Shown in pieces: positions 9,539-21,200 of a stretch of 64,000 nucleotides of DNA. Below the pieces are notes generated by a model. That model was not told the DNA's origin. It saw only the letters and a list, made by a program, of their open reading frames with translations, and did no database searches. The stretch is taken from NCBI RefSeq assembly GCF_022605165.1, contig NC_063076.1, forward strand, positions 1,178,001 through 1,242,000, written 5' to 3'. Each line of letters opens with the position of its first letter. Position 1 is the stretch's first letter. The position numbers and the translations under genes were made by a program. Source of the stretch: Purpureocillium takamizusanense. Its lineage: Eukaryota > Ascomycota > Sordariomycetes > Hypocreales > Ophiocordycipitaceae.

Positions 9539-11904
9539 ATGCCGAGCTTCTTCCAGTTCACGCAAGGCTCCGAGTCGCGCTTCCGTCCCGCCGACGCCTC
9601 CTCCCCGCTTCTGGGCCGCTTCCGCGCCGTGCCGCCGCGCCCGGGCCTGGAGCGCCACCGCCGGCACAGCCAGCTCGGCCTGCTGGCGGACCGGGTGGGC
9701 GACGGCCGCGGCAGCGTGCACGTCGGCTACGGGGCGCTTCTGGCCGCCGAGCTCGAAGCCGAGGCGGACGACGACGACGACGACGACGACGGTAGCCATC
9801 ACCGCGGCGACGGCGACGGGGGATTCGACGACGGCCGCTCCATAGCGCAGCGCCTGTGGCAGGCCTACGTCGTCGACCTGTGGATAGACCCGCGGCAGAC
9901 GGCGGTCAAGAGGGTGGTCGAGCGGTGGTGGAGTCGGTATGGACTGCTGGTGTTTCTGCCGGCGCTGCTGGTACGTGTGTCCGAACCCCTACTCCCCTTC
10001 CTCTTCCGGCTCGCATGGACAAGCTCTGGTTGGAAATGCTACGGTCCTATATTGTAGTCTTCTGCTGACGCCAGTGGGAAATGTTCAGGCTGTCGCGTGG
10101 TGCTCCGTGCCGTTCCCGCAGTACCCCCTGCCCGACTACGACGACCCGGACAGCGCCGAGGACGGCCACAAGGCCCCCGGCCACGGCGAGGCCGAGGTCC
10201 AGGTCAACTTCTGGTTCTTCCTCTTCGTCTACTACGGCTTCTACAACGTGACGGCCTTGATATGGATCACCAAGGTGTTTAACCTCTACAGCCTCAACTG
10301 GTAAGCAAGCCCGCCCTGTTCCTTGCCCCCCTTATACCTCCCCGGGGATGATGAGGTGGCAATGCTTTTAGAGAAGAGAGAAACACCCCGTTGAGGCTGA
10401 CACGCCCTCTTCCTTCCTGCGACCAGGTGGCCGCAGTCGCTCGGTTTCCCGCTCACCGTGTCGCTCATCGCGGTGCTCTCCATTGCCGCGCCCATCCCCG
10501 TCTTCTTCATCCCCGAGACGCGCTTCCTCACCGTCCACAACACGGCCTGGATCTCGTGGACCTTCATCATCATGGCCATGCCCGTCGCCATCGCCTTCAT
10601 CATCCTCACCACCAACGGGCGCCACATCAGCCTCCGCCACTCCCTCTCCGAGACGCAGCGCATCTTCACCTCGTCCTGGTGGACCGGCGAGCCCGACACC
10701 CTGCCGCGCGGCGCCGCACCTCCCCGCGCCGGCAGCGGCTACCCCCAGCCCGCCGACGCAGGCGACGCCTTTCTCGAGCCCGACGCCGCCGCCCTCTTGC
10801 ACGTCGCCGCGCCGACGCCCCGACGCCGCCGCCGCCGCACGCAGGGGGTCGCGATCCGTCGCCGCTGGCTGCCCGCGAGCTTCGTGCGCTTCCTCTGGTT
10901 CTGCGTCGCCCTCTTCGTCGGCCTCATGGCCTACGTCATCGGCGAGGCCTACGCCGAGATCTACCTCCGCACCCTGCCGCACAACAACCTCGAGACCGTC
11001 GTCTACGTCTACGGCTGGGTTGTCACCGTGCATCTGCTCGACGCCCTGACCGGGTGGGTGCTCGGCATCCGCGAGGGCGAGCGCGTCGGAAGCTACCCCC
11101 TGAGTTGGGTGTTTAAGCTGTAAGCCGAGACCCTCACTCACCCTCTTCCTCGCCCACACACCCCCTGATCGTTGGGCCCCCTCCCTCCAGCGACACCGCA
11201 CGTGGCGGCCGAGGAGGCTATTTCGGGCCTGAACCTGCATGCAAAGTGTACCCTGTCTAGCTGCTCCTCCTGCTAACATCGTCTCCTCTCTCCCCCTCTC
11301 AATCCGCAGGTACTTCATGCTCACCTACCAGACCTACGTGCGCGCCCTGTACGCGCGCCTCCGCACCCCGTCGCAGTTCATCACCCTGCAGGTGCTCTCC
11401 TCGACGGGCCTCGTCGTCGTCACGCCCATCATGATGACGCGCTTCTTCCACCGCGCCCTCACCGTGCTGGGCCTCAACACGCAGAGCTACGGCTCCTACC
11501 AGAAGCTCCAGACGCGCAATGTCTTCATCCGCTTCCTCGCCGAGAACGCCTCCATGGCCACCTTCCTCGGCAGCATCCTCGTCCTCCACTTTGGCGCCAA
11601 CAAGCGCGTCTACCCGTACTTCTCGTTTGACCAGGACGGCAGCGGCGGCGGCGGCGACACGGCGGCGGCGCCCTACACCTTCTCCCTCACCCTCAAGTTC
11701 TCCCTCGTCACGTGGGCCTGCGAGCTCGTCGCCAGCCTCGCCGTGAGGGGTCTCATCCGCGTCTTTTTCGACGTCGACGTCGGGCTCGAGGGCAGGCTCG
11801 ACTTGGCCGTGTGGCCGGAGCTGCTGCCCACGTGCGTCACCGTCATGCTGCACGTCTTGCAGAACATGCTCTTCTCCATCATCCGCTTGCAGTTTCACCA
11901 GTAG
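9539..11904 (+). CDS. Polytopic integral membrane protein, 643 aa
   Basis: Exons 9539-9970, 10089-10300, 10427-11119 and 11310-11904 join in phase (1932 nt). The N-terminal 130 residues are soluble, with the start MPSFFQFTQGSESRF and an Asp8 run at about residues 77-84. About nine or ten hydrophobic segments follow, for example LLVFLPALLAVAWC, WFFLFVYYGFYNVTALIWI, WISWTFIIMAMPVAIAFIIL, FLWFCVALFVGLMAYVIGEA, VVVTPIMMT and CVTVMLHVLQNMLFSII. A basic loop with RRRRRR sits between segments 4 and 5. I recall similar fungal proteins being labelled polycystin-like cation channels, but no pore motif is visible to me, so transport function is unproven. Membrane location is well supported; substrate and organelle are unknown. 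Confidence 0.87.
9767..9790 (+). repeat. (GAC)8 coding for Asp8
   Basis: Perfect GAC repeat inside exon 1 of the membrane-protein gene, using the same triplet and phase as the (GAC)9 in the FAD1 leader. Confidence 0.9.
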
Positions 11905-14400
11905 AGGAGGAGACTCGAAAAGTCCGACCGACGTCGCGGCGGGGGCATGGAAATTGTTTGCGCATGCCTGCCTACCAGGGGCGTGTGTGTTTACTGCAGG
12001 GCGTTTGCGATGCCTCCCACGGCCAAGGGGTCGTCAGCTTCGGTCACTTTCTTCGCCATTTTCTTGTTCTGCTTTTGACGAGACTCCGATACCCCGATAG
12101 TGTCATTCCGTTAGTATTTGCAGAAAGCGTGCATCTGGCAGTTCACGCATTAGATATCCCCCCCCCCCCCTTGACCAACCCCTAGTCGTGCATATTTGGG
12201 TGCCACTGCCCACACAAATAGAGCTTTGTCGTTTCTGTCTCTCTCTCTCTCCATATCTCTCTCCCTGCCACACCATGTTGGGCCCAAGTCGAATCACCCA
12301 CGCACGCACGCATCCCGCCCGGGGCATCTGGCCCGACTGGCTAGTTGACAAACGACGATTTCCTCTCAGGCGCCTATCCTCTCTGACACCGCAAGCAAAA
12401 CAGTACGCTCACCGACCTACCCATTTCGACAAACGGCGGCCGGCGCCCCCCCCGCTCCCCCGTTCCCTTCCTCCCACCAGCCTACGTTCCGGGGTAGAGC
12501 CCCTTTTGAGGGCCGGGGGCTCGCTGTACTACACCCCGTGTGTTCCATCCTTCCTCCCATTCCTTGCCCGGAGCCGCGAACCGCACTCCGAGATGACGAT
12601 GACGGGTGGACAGGCACCTCACAACGCGCGACGGGCCAACAGCCATGTGGGACAGAAAGGCTTGGCCTTCGGGGGAAAAAAGAGAGCAAGGGTCGACCAG
12701 TAACTAACACGTATGAGACGCGCATGTCGCACGCCCCCCGGGTGCAAGTACACATATATGACTGGGCGGCAGCTGGTGCGTATCCCAAGAACCCGGTTGG
12801 TGCGGCCCCGTGCGGTCGGTGGAGGCGTTTCTCGCACATGTAAGTCCCGGAGACGGACACAGGAGCAAGCACGGCAGCCCGCCGATCGACGAAATCCGGC
12901 ATTGGAGGTTAGAGGTTTTCCATGCGGCAAAATCGGCGGGGTAAGGATCGGCATCGCTGGCCTCAGCGCGCAGATATGTGAAATATGCCACGACCCATGG
13001 CTGTGCTGTGCAAGAGCACTGGCGCTCGCTACCGAAACGCAATGTGCAGTAGTCGCGACGGCATTACATAATGAAGATATCTCGTAGCAGTAAACAATGA
13101 GGAAAGTCGGTAGTAACGTCGACTTTTGTGGTAGCTACGCTGTCTTGATACGGCATAGGTTGCTCAGTGAAGCCGCCTTGAGAGGTGCGTGATGCGTGGC
13201 GTGGTGGGTGAGGTGAGCATCGTCCAGTGGCACCCACAGTGCCTACTTTTTATCTGACCCGAAGGCTTGGACCAGATGAGACATAGGCCGAGAATGGGTT
13301 GCTGATTCAACTGCCATCCATAACATAAGGACCACTGTGCGAGAGGACTTTTGCTTCTGGACGAGATACATTACGTACGCAGGCACTGTAGCGGTAGGAT
13401 CAGAGTCTGATTAGGAAGCGTATGTGCGGTGATTGCGCTGCACAGGGAGAATGCCAGACCGGTAATAAACCGTTTTGCCCGGTGAGCCGATGAATCGTGC
13501 GTGGGCTGTCAAAGTGTTATCTGCTTCGGACGCAACTCGACGATGTGACTCACACTCGGTCAAGTGTGTGGGGGCGCGAGAGAGACGAGGAACAATGCCG
13601 CTGGATGTTATCGGCCAGACTGCTCAGTCCAGAATGTGGTTTCTGACGACTAAGACGCCAGGCTGCTCAGACCGACCGTGCAAAGGGGCCATTGGCTGGC
13701 ATAGAGCCTCCTCGGCGCCCGGTTTTGATGGACTGATAAGACTCGATTTGAATGCCTGCCGGGGCTAATTCGGCACAAAGCGCGCCGGAGGAGATTCGAT
13801 TCGTACGACTACGAGGCATGCGATGTGGAATTGTTAATACGGAACAAACGCACCGGTCATCAAGGTTCGGAGTCGGCATTACAACAGCAAAGGATCCGGG
13901 GCGGAGAGGAACCATTCGGCGACACGACACAGGGAGGGGAGGGGAAAAAGTTCCCAGTGCGTATGCTGCCACAGGCTCTGCTGTACGACGCAAGCCAAGG
14001 GGTGGCGGATGGTGGGCCCAGCCGCCGACACGTCAGGCCGGTAGACAAGAATCAGGGAAGCCGAAGTCGTGATGTGCAGTGGATGGACATCGTCGCCGGG
14101 GACCTGTCGGCAGGACCCGCGGTGGTGCCTCTGTGCGGGAGCTATCTTAGGTGTTGTGCTGCAATAGTAAACTTATTCGCACCCGATCCGTCCAAATGCC
14201 TCGTCCGAGTGCAGATCAGGGCGCCAACGGGGGTGCGTACGCAATCAATGTCGCCGCCGCGTCGATATTGTCGGCCAGCTGTCGCTGTCGAGACGAAAAA
14301 GCAATCTAGGCAAGGCAAATCCCTCTGCTAATACGGACAACATGTTGTCATGAGATGGGTTTCGTGGCGGTTGCACGACAAGCTCCTCTTCTTGGTAGCA
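11905..14400. other. Intergenic, 3' flank of membrane-protein gene and low-GC stretch
   Basis: Contains a C11-type homopolymer near 12160, a (TC)n near 12237-12262 and, from about 13,000 to 14,400, noticeably lower GC than the flanking genes. I see no domain or convincing open frame; the longest frames (160-170 codons) have noise-like composition. Confidence 0.45.
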
Positions 14401-15769
14401 CAGGGCTATGCCATTGAAGTGCTCCGGGCGGTGTTCTGGTGGCTTGCAGCTGGCCCTCTCACGTCATCAGTTGCGAGCAAGACGCACGACATGTCTTCTG
14501 CGGGGTGGGGGTGGATGAAGAAATAGCCTTGGGCCTGGCGCCCGTAAAGTGTGTTGACCGTGGCAGGCAGCCCGATGCTGGCGAATGGCGCATTGGCAGT
14601 CGCCCCATCGCATGCGAAGGACGAGATGCGGCCATGATGATGCGTTTTGGCAAACGATTAGCCAATGGATGCCTCACCACCACCACCGCCCCGAGGCTTC
14701 GGAGAGTTCGAGCACTTTGCTCAGATGCTGGAGGGAGAGAGACGATTCGACATGCGTACTTGGTATGTATACTTCCCATGTCGTGCTCCACGGCAGGGAG
14801 CATGAGGCAGCCATGTCTGGGAGCGAACGGGAGGCACAGCCTGGGCGGCGTGCTTACCGCCAGTTGCTCAGACGTGGTTCGTGCACGACGGCCGCCCACC
14901 CGGCCGCCCACCCGGCCGCCACGGTGGCCTCCACCTGCGTCGGCGAGGCTTCGCTATTTGCCCACGACATCCATTCCGCCTGGGGCTTGGCTGGGCCATC
15001 GGTGGGTGCCCACGTCGGTGCCGTGCAGTCGCGCCGCGCGAGTTTCCCCACCATGCCGTGACTTGAGCGCCAGGTCGACGTAACGGAATATATCGTATCG
15101 ACGATGGCGACGAGGGGGCGCAAGACGGCGAGCGGACGAGGAGGAGGAGTAGGAGGACATGGAGGGCGGGATACGGCTGAAGAATACGAGCGGATCGGGT
15201 CTCGGCTTGCGCAGTGCTCGACACGGAGCAGCTGGACGATGCACAATGGCAGATGCAGACGGCACAGGGTGGTATAAGATGGGGATAAAAACGGGTGGCC
15301 AGCCGGACGAACAGATTACGTCGAGGCAGAGCAGGCAGGCAGGCAGCCGGCCGTCGCGGGGCAGGCAGGGAGGGGAGGAAAATGGTGAAGCGCTGGGGGA
15401 CCATGGATGAACCCCGTCCATGTGCCTCAGGGCACACCGACTTTGCGCAATGCAAGGCAAGGTACCTGCTTGCCCCGCGTTGGCGCCTTGCTGCGCGTTG
15501 TATCGCCGTGAAGACGACGGTCTTTTTTTCATCGTCTGCTTCATGCCTCGCCCGTGCCTTCCAGGTCCTCTCCAGGTTCCTTCCTTCAATTCCTTTCCAT
15601 TTTTTCTCCCCCACCCTTTCTTTACCTTTACGGTGCCGTGCCTGAGATGAGGAGGACCGGGGATTCGGGAAGCAACTGCCTGCCTGCTGCGCTTTTCGCC
15701 CAACGGCCGCCCAGGCCTGGCTGCCCGCCCTGCCTGTTCAAAAATTAGGTCCCACATTGCCTAGGTACT

Positions 15770-15791
15770 GTAGGTACTGTGCAGTACCTAC
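15770..15791. repeat. 10-bp inverted repeat, GTAGGTACTG / CAGTACCTAC
   Basis: Perfect 10-bp arms separated by TG. It is the longest of many GTAGGTA/TACCTAC palindromes in the non-coding parts of this window. Confidence 0.85.
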
Positions 15792-16502
15792 CTGTACTTA
15801 ATAGACAGCCGGGTGCTGTGCCCCTCGATCCGTGCCCGCTGCCATTCCAGTTCCCGCCGGGCAGCTACCCCTCCCTGAGCTTTCGGCGCACCGCTCGGCT
15901 TGCAGCGCGCCGCATCAGCACATCGCCTCTCTCAACGGCTGCCCCTCCCCCACCCTCCCCCCTCCCCCTGAGGAAGCCCACTGCAGGTATCTAAAAAGTC
16001 GGCAGGGTTGGGAAGGTACCTGGTCTGGGCTGGGTTACCCCTCCTGCAGCTGCTGCTGCACCACCAGGGCTCACATCACCCTCAACGGGCAACTGAAGGG
16101 AATCAATGGCACTGCACTGTACCGCACTGCACTGGCAGCCAGCCTATCCTGTGCTGCTCGCGCCTCGCCGCCTCCATCAGGGGAACCTAATCCCGCCGTT
16201 GCTGCCGCTGCGCGCCGCCGGGGCTGGAATGCGCTGGCGCATGAGTGCTTTCTCACCCTGCGCTGGCGGGATGCAGGCTTGGCTTCCGCCTCGCTTGCTC
16301 TGCTCACCTACCTGATTAGACAGTGGAAAATGGAACATTTCATGAGTCGCCAGCGAAATGCATGCTCAGGGTGTCAGGGTCCAGTGGTACCTGCCCGGTA
16401 GCCGGACTGCCGCCTAGCCTGCCAGCTCAGGGCGACAGCAGGAGCGACTTGAGTTGAACCCCCCCTCCCCCTCCACTCACTCCCCGTCCCCTCCTCGACG
16501 GC

Positions 16503-16527
16503 CCTGGCCTGGCCTGGCCTGGCCTGG
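16503..16527 (+). repeat. (CCTGG)5 pentanucleotide array
   Basis: Five perfect units followed by a TCTG remnant, about 230 nt upstream of the APRT start, probably in its promoter or leader. Confidence 0.9.
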
Positions 16528-16595
16528 TCTGCTCCTGTCGCTCCCGGCGGCGGCGGCGGCATTAGCATCCCCAGCCGCGAAAAATCACACACCAC

Positions 16596-16757
16596 CACCT
16601 CTCACCCTCCTCCTCCTCTCTTCTCCCTCTCGTTTTCTCTGTTTCGTCTCCCACCGCCTGCCTGCCTGTGTCTGTCTCTCACCAGCCCCCCTGCCGTCTC
16701 TCGCTCCTCTCTTTCCCTTCCCTTCCTTCTCTCCCCCCCTTCCACTCCCTCCTCACA
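16596..16757 (+). promoter_or_regulatory. Pyrimidine-rich leader of APRT
   Basis: About 160 nt of nearly unbroken C and T (CTCCTCCTCC, TTCCCTTCC, CCCCCCTTCC) running to CACAATGACC. Such CT tracts are typical core-promoter and leader sequence of highly expressed filamentous-fungal genes; the transcription start cannot be placed from sequence. Confidence 0.7.
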
Positions 16758-17516
16758 ATGACCGCGCTGCCTCCCGACCACGCAGCCCCAGAGTCTTCGT
16801 CCTCCACCCTGCCAGCAATCACCGCCACGGCCGCCCAAGATGCCTCGGGACGACAGCCCCCCTCCGCCGCCTCCGCCGCCGCCGAACTCGCCAGTGCAAA
16901 GATAAGCCTGCGCAAGTCCCTCCGCCAGTTCCCCGACTTCCCGATCCCTGGCATCGACTTCGTCGACATCATGCCCCTCTTCGCCAACCCTGATGCTCAC
17001 GCCACCCTCGTCTCTGCCCTCGAGCTCCAGATCGCCCAGACCTTTGCCCAGGCCAAGCCCGATGTAATCGTCGGCCTCGACGCCCGTGGGTTCCTCTTTG
17101 GACCCGGCCTCGCCCTGCGTCTCGGCGTTCCCTTCGCCGCTGTTCGCAAGAAGGGCAAGCTGCCCGGGCCTTGCGTCACCGCCGAGTACGTCAAGGAGTA
17201 TGGCAAGGACCTCTTCCAGATGCAGGAGGATGCCATCCGCGAGGGACAAAAGGTCCTCGTCGTCGACGACATCATTGCCACTGGTATGTTGTTCCATGGC
17301 CACCTCCCCCCTCAGATCCCTATGGCCGTACGATTAGAGTGCACACCGGCTTACATGTCTGCTCGCACAGGGGGCTCGGCCAAGGCTGCGGCCGATCTCG
17401 TTACCCAACTTAAGGGCCAAGTCATGGGCTACCTTTTTATCCTGGAGATTCCGGGTCTCAACGGCCGCGATAAGCTTGGCGAAGCGCCCACCACGATTCT
17501 GCTGGAGGACGCCTAA
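16758..17516 (+). CDS. APT1: Adenine phosphoribosyltransferase
   Basis: Converts adenine and PRPP to AMP in purine salvage, in the cytosol. Exons 16758-17283 and 17371-17516 give 223 aa. The core begins LRKSLRQFPDFPIPGIDF and shows VIVGLDARGFLFGP, RKKGKLPG and the PRPP-binding loop VVDDIIATGGSAKAA at about residues 167-181, which is split by the intron after ATG-G. Most APRTs start just before the LRQFPDFP motif; here about 45 disordered Ala/Ser/Pro residues precede it, and no internal Met offers a shorter start. The 87-nt intron is a multiple of three and has no stop in frame, so an unspliced message would still encode a full protein, but with the PRPP loop disrupted. Confidence 0.96.
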   Translation: MTALPPDHAAPESSSSTLPAITATAAQDASGRQPPSAASAAAELASAKISLRKSLRQFPDFPIPGIDFVDIMPLFANPDAHATLVSALELQIAQTFAQAKPDVIVGLDARGFLFGPGLALRLGVPFAAVRKKGKLPGPCVTAEYVKEYGKDLFQMQEDAIREGQKVLVVDDIIATGMLFHGHLPPQIPMAVRLECTPAYMSARTGGSAKAAADLVTQLKGQVMGYLFILEIPGLNGRDKLGEAPTTILLEDA

Positions 17517-18237
17517 TGGCCTCACACGCTTACAAACACACTCAATGCACTAATACAAATGCCGCCGTGTAACTTATACGATCTTCTGAGAGTCTGACAC
17601 CGCCTCTCGCGGCATCCGCGCCGCCAATGGCGAATCCGAGCCTCGGCTGAGCTCGGAAATTGGCTCACCACCGCGCCATGCACCACCACCTTCTTGACGC
17701 ATTTTTTGCACTCACGGGCGTTAGGGGAATGCTTCACACTATACAAAAAAGTCGAGAAACAATCTTCTTGGGTATATAGACGGGATATCTTTGGGAGCCT
17801 GAAAGCAAAAAAGAGAGGCACGTTGGTGCCTGCGCTGGCAGACGTAACATTCACATGCATTTCTCCCCACTTTGTTCGATGCGCCGATCTGGAACGAGCA
17901 AAAAAAAAAGGTTTCGCGGACAGCACTAATACATACAAATCGCCAATACAATGGATCTTTGTCAGCGACCCTGGCGATGCAATTTTGCCTGCCAAAATTG
18001 TCTCGAATCCTGTGCGCAAATGCTAATGTGCCCAAAAGACTAGATGCCCCTGCTCCAGGGAATGCTGCATGGAAATATCCTACTCCGTGTGTGTGCTCGG
18101 TCTATCGTGAATTCATCAGGTCTCGGAGACAGTTGGGCTACACACACCTCAAAGGCCCCTCCACTGAGAATGGTGTAGACGCCCATGTGTTCGCCAGCAA
18201 TTGATGTCGGTTCCCCCCCCCCCCCCCTTCTCTCTCG
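17517..18237. terminator. Convergent 3' region of APRT and the EDEM-type gene
   Basis: Tail-to-tail intergenic region. It contains an A9 run near 17,901-17,909, several AAAAA tracts and a C15 homopolymer at 18,213-18,227. Short open frames of about 110 codons on both strands have no recognisable features. No canonical AATAAA was seen in either orientation, so cleavage sites are not placed. Confidence 0.5.
18213..18227 (+). repeat. C15 homopolymer
   Basis: Fifteen C (G15 on the minus strand) ends 10 nt beyond the stop codon of the EDEM-type gene, so it lies in its 3' untranslated region. It is a G-run in that transcript. Confidence 0.8.
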
Positions 18238-21200
18238 CTATATCACGGCGGCATTGGCAATGGGCAGACCCTGGCTCTCGATGCGGTACCGCCTGCGCAT
18301 GCCTGCCGCGACGGCCTCGCCGAAGCGCTCGTAGTCGCCGCGCTCGCCGCCGACGAGCACGAGGGGCACGCCGTGGACGCGCTTCATGCCCTTTGGGGTG
18401 CGCTGCTCCGAGGTAAGGAGGGGCCTATCTACGCCGGCGTCGAGGCGGGAGCCCTCGTCGTCGTCGACGACGACGACGAGCTGGAGGGCGGCGCGGGCGG
18501 GGGAGAAGCTGGGTATGTTGTCGAGCTTGCGACTGAAGGAGCAGCCGCCGCGGCGCATGACGATGAGCTGGTGCTCGCGGGGCGCGGCGTCGGGGAGGGG
18601 CCCGTCGCAGGCCAGGCCCGCCAGGTAGATGCTCGTCCAGGGGAAGCCTGAGGCTGGGTCACCGGCGTCGTATCCGGGAGAGCCGGGGATCGGGGTGTCG
18701 GCGGCGAGGGCGGGGACGGGGTGCGCGCCAGCGCCGACGGCCGTGTGGCCGAAGAAGGAGAGGATGGTGGCCTCGGAGGACGGGTCGTCGTCGGCCGAGG
18801 GCACGTCCGTATGGGAGGGCTCGAAGACGGACGACACGGCGCGGAGGAGGTGTTTGAGGAGGGACTCGGAGGGGATCGGCGCGAGGTCGTCGTGCACCAT
18901 GTCGCCACCGCGGCGGCCGCGGCCGTCGTCCGCAGCCGACTGCATAGGCGGCACGGGGCTGTCTGCGACAACGGGCATGGTGGCGTTCTGCCGCGGCGGC
19001 ACATCGACCAGGAGCTCAATCTCCACCGAGTCGCGGAGACGCCTGCATGTAAAGGCCTCGTCCTTGAGGTGGCTCACGTGCTCGGCATGGAAGAAGACCG
19101 TCTCGTGGCGCCCCAGTTGCGTGCTCCCAACGTGCGTGATTCTCCAGACGTAGTCGCCGAGCTCGTCGCCTGGCTCCCTCTCGAGCTGGAGCCGCAGGCC
19201 CTCGAGGTTCTTGGCCGTCGGGCCCGCGTAGCTGTACCACATGAGCGAGGCGCCGAACTTCGACATGAGCGAGCTCGCGGCGTCGCTGGCTGGGAACTCG
19301 ATGGCCGAGATGACGCGCGGGACTGGGGCGGCGCACGTCCCGTTCTGTGGCAGCAAGCTGGGCGGCAGGGTCCAGGGGAAGAGAGTGTGGTTGGACAGGG
19401 CTCTGCGCTGGATGATGCGACCCTTGCCCTTGTCCTCTATCTGGACCGTCTCGAGGGGACCGTGGAGGTTGGGCGTGTTGTAAAGGTCCGTGAAGCGGGA
19501 GACATCGAACAGATGCGGCCGCGCGGCCGTCATGGACCCGGACAGCGAGTCTGGCTTTGCCGGCGCGGGGCACGAGTTTGTGAACTTTTCATCGTAATAC
19601 CTATACGCGGAGACGTCCTTCCGGCTTCCGTGTGATGTCTTTTGCGGCCGCGTCTTCTTCTCCTTGGGTATGATGAGCGGGTGCCCTTCCGTTGTGAAGA
19701 CATACGCGGCGTCGAGGCTGTTCAGCGGGTGACTCGGGTCAAACAGCAAATACATATACTTTGTCGTCTCGCCGAGAAAGAAGCTCTCCATGCGGTCTTG
19801 CTGCTCGCCCGTCCGCACGTCCTGCAGGCCGGCCCATCCGCAAGGCGCGTAGCATCGCTGACGAATATCCTTGAGGACCATCTCGCCGACGTGCAAGTAC
19901 CACGGGTCCTGCGTCGCCCGGTATAAGTGGTACGTGGACTCGATGAACTCGGGGCGTCCGGGCCACCATCCGATGCCGGCCTCGACGTTGTTCTCGCGGA
20001 TGGACCAGCGCTCCGGAAGCGCCGAGTAGCGAGTCCACAGCGCCGTATAGACGAGGTTGGCCTCGATGGCCTCTTCGACCTCGCCGGCGAGAGCGAGGAG
20101 ACCAGGGTAGAATGCGCCCAGGCTGTCGATCCACATCGTGTACGGCTGGCCTGTCGCGCGGTGGCTGTTGGAGTAGTAGGGATACTGGCTGCGGTCGGTG
20201 TAGATGTGGCGCTTCACGGACGCATGCGCCTGGTGCCAGGCCTCAAGAAACGCGTCGGCGGAATGCATCTGAGGTGGGAGCGGCCCGTGGAGGGACGCAG
20301 GGTCGAGCCAGTCAGTGGTGCTGTGGCGACGAGACGTCGACGCGTTGGGCATGCCGTGGCCAGAGAGCAGGATGTGGCTCTTGAGCGCGTACTCGAAGAA
20401 GCTGTCCATGCCCGCCCCGATACCTGAATGAGGCCCTATCCACAGTCCGCGCTCCGCGTCGATGCCATTGCCGATGAGGCCAATCTCGCTCCTCCTGCGC
20501 CAAACCTCCCAGAAGGCTCTCTTGGCCGCCTGCTCGAAGCGCGGGTCTCCGGTCAGGCGACTCAGCACCGTGAACTCGAGCGTCAGGCTGCCGGCGCCGG
20601 CGCTGCAGGTTTCTGTGATCTCCGGCCGGCCCTCCGATTCCGCCGTATTGGCGGAAGCCTGGTTCAACGGCGAGTTGGTGTAAAACGGGATACCCGAGCG
20701 CAGGTTCACACGCGGGTACGGTATGCCCGTGACAGTATAGAATGCGGGCAGAAGCCTCTCAGACAGATCAAGCGCCAGTCTCAGGAGCTGGCCATCGTAT
20801 CTGAAGCGGTTCGGCCACGGTATCGGCGGCAGCTCTAGCGGGTCGTTGGTCGGGAACCCGTCTAGGGGCGTCGCTTCGTAGCCTGGGATGGGCAGTTCCC
20901 CGATCGCAAACAAGTGCGCGCTGAGAAGCCCGCCGACCCCGCGGATGACCGTCTCGAATACCTGAACCTTGCTGTCCAGATCGAAGCCCCTCGCTCGAAC
21001 GCCGGTGCCGGACGGGCCCGTCCTTCCATCGCCGTAGTATCGCACGAACTCAGCCACGCCATCTTGGAAATCGCTCAGGGCCTGCGGTCCGGTGTAACCC
21101 CCATCCTGCGGCCCTCCAGCAAGAATCGCAAGCGTCGAGAGACTGTCGATAAGGGTCAAGGAGTAATTTCCGAGAGCATCGTTGAGCTCAATGCGCCCGG

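Larger units (their letters stand above)
14401..16595. other. Intergenic upstream of APRT
   Basis: Overlapping frames on both strands (14,439-15,083 +, 14,868-15,757 -) are long only because the DNA is GC-rich; none shows a recognisable domain. Contains a (CCGCC/GGCCGCCCACC) repeat near 14,890-14,920, the GTAGGTACTG hairpin at 15,770-15,791 and a CCTGG array at 16,503-16,527. Confidence 0.45.

Noticed and set aside
10368..11324. 318-codon minus-strand frame opposite the membrane-protein gene
   Set aside because: It is the antisense shadow of confirmed exons; its Gly/Glu/Arg/Val-rich, domain-free composition is that of mirrored GC-rich codons.
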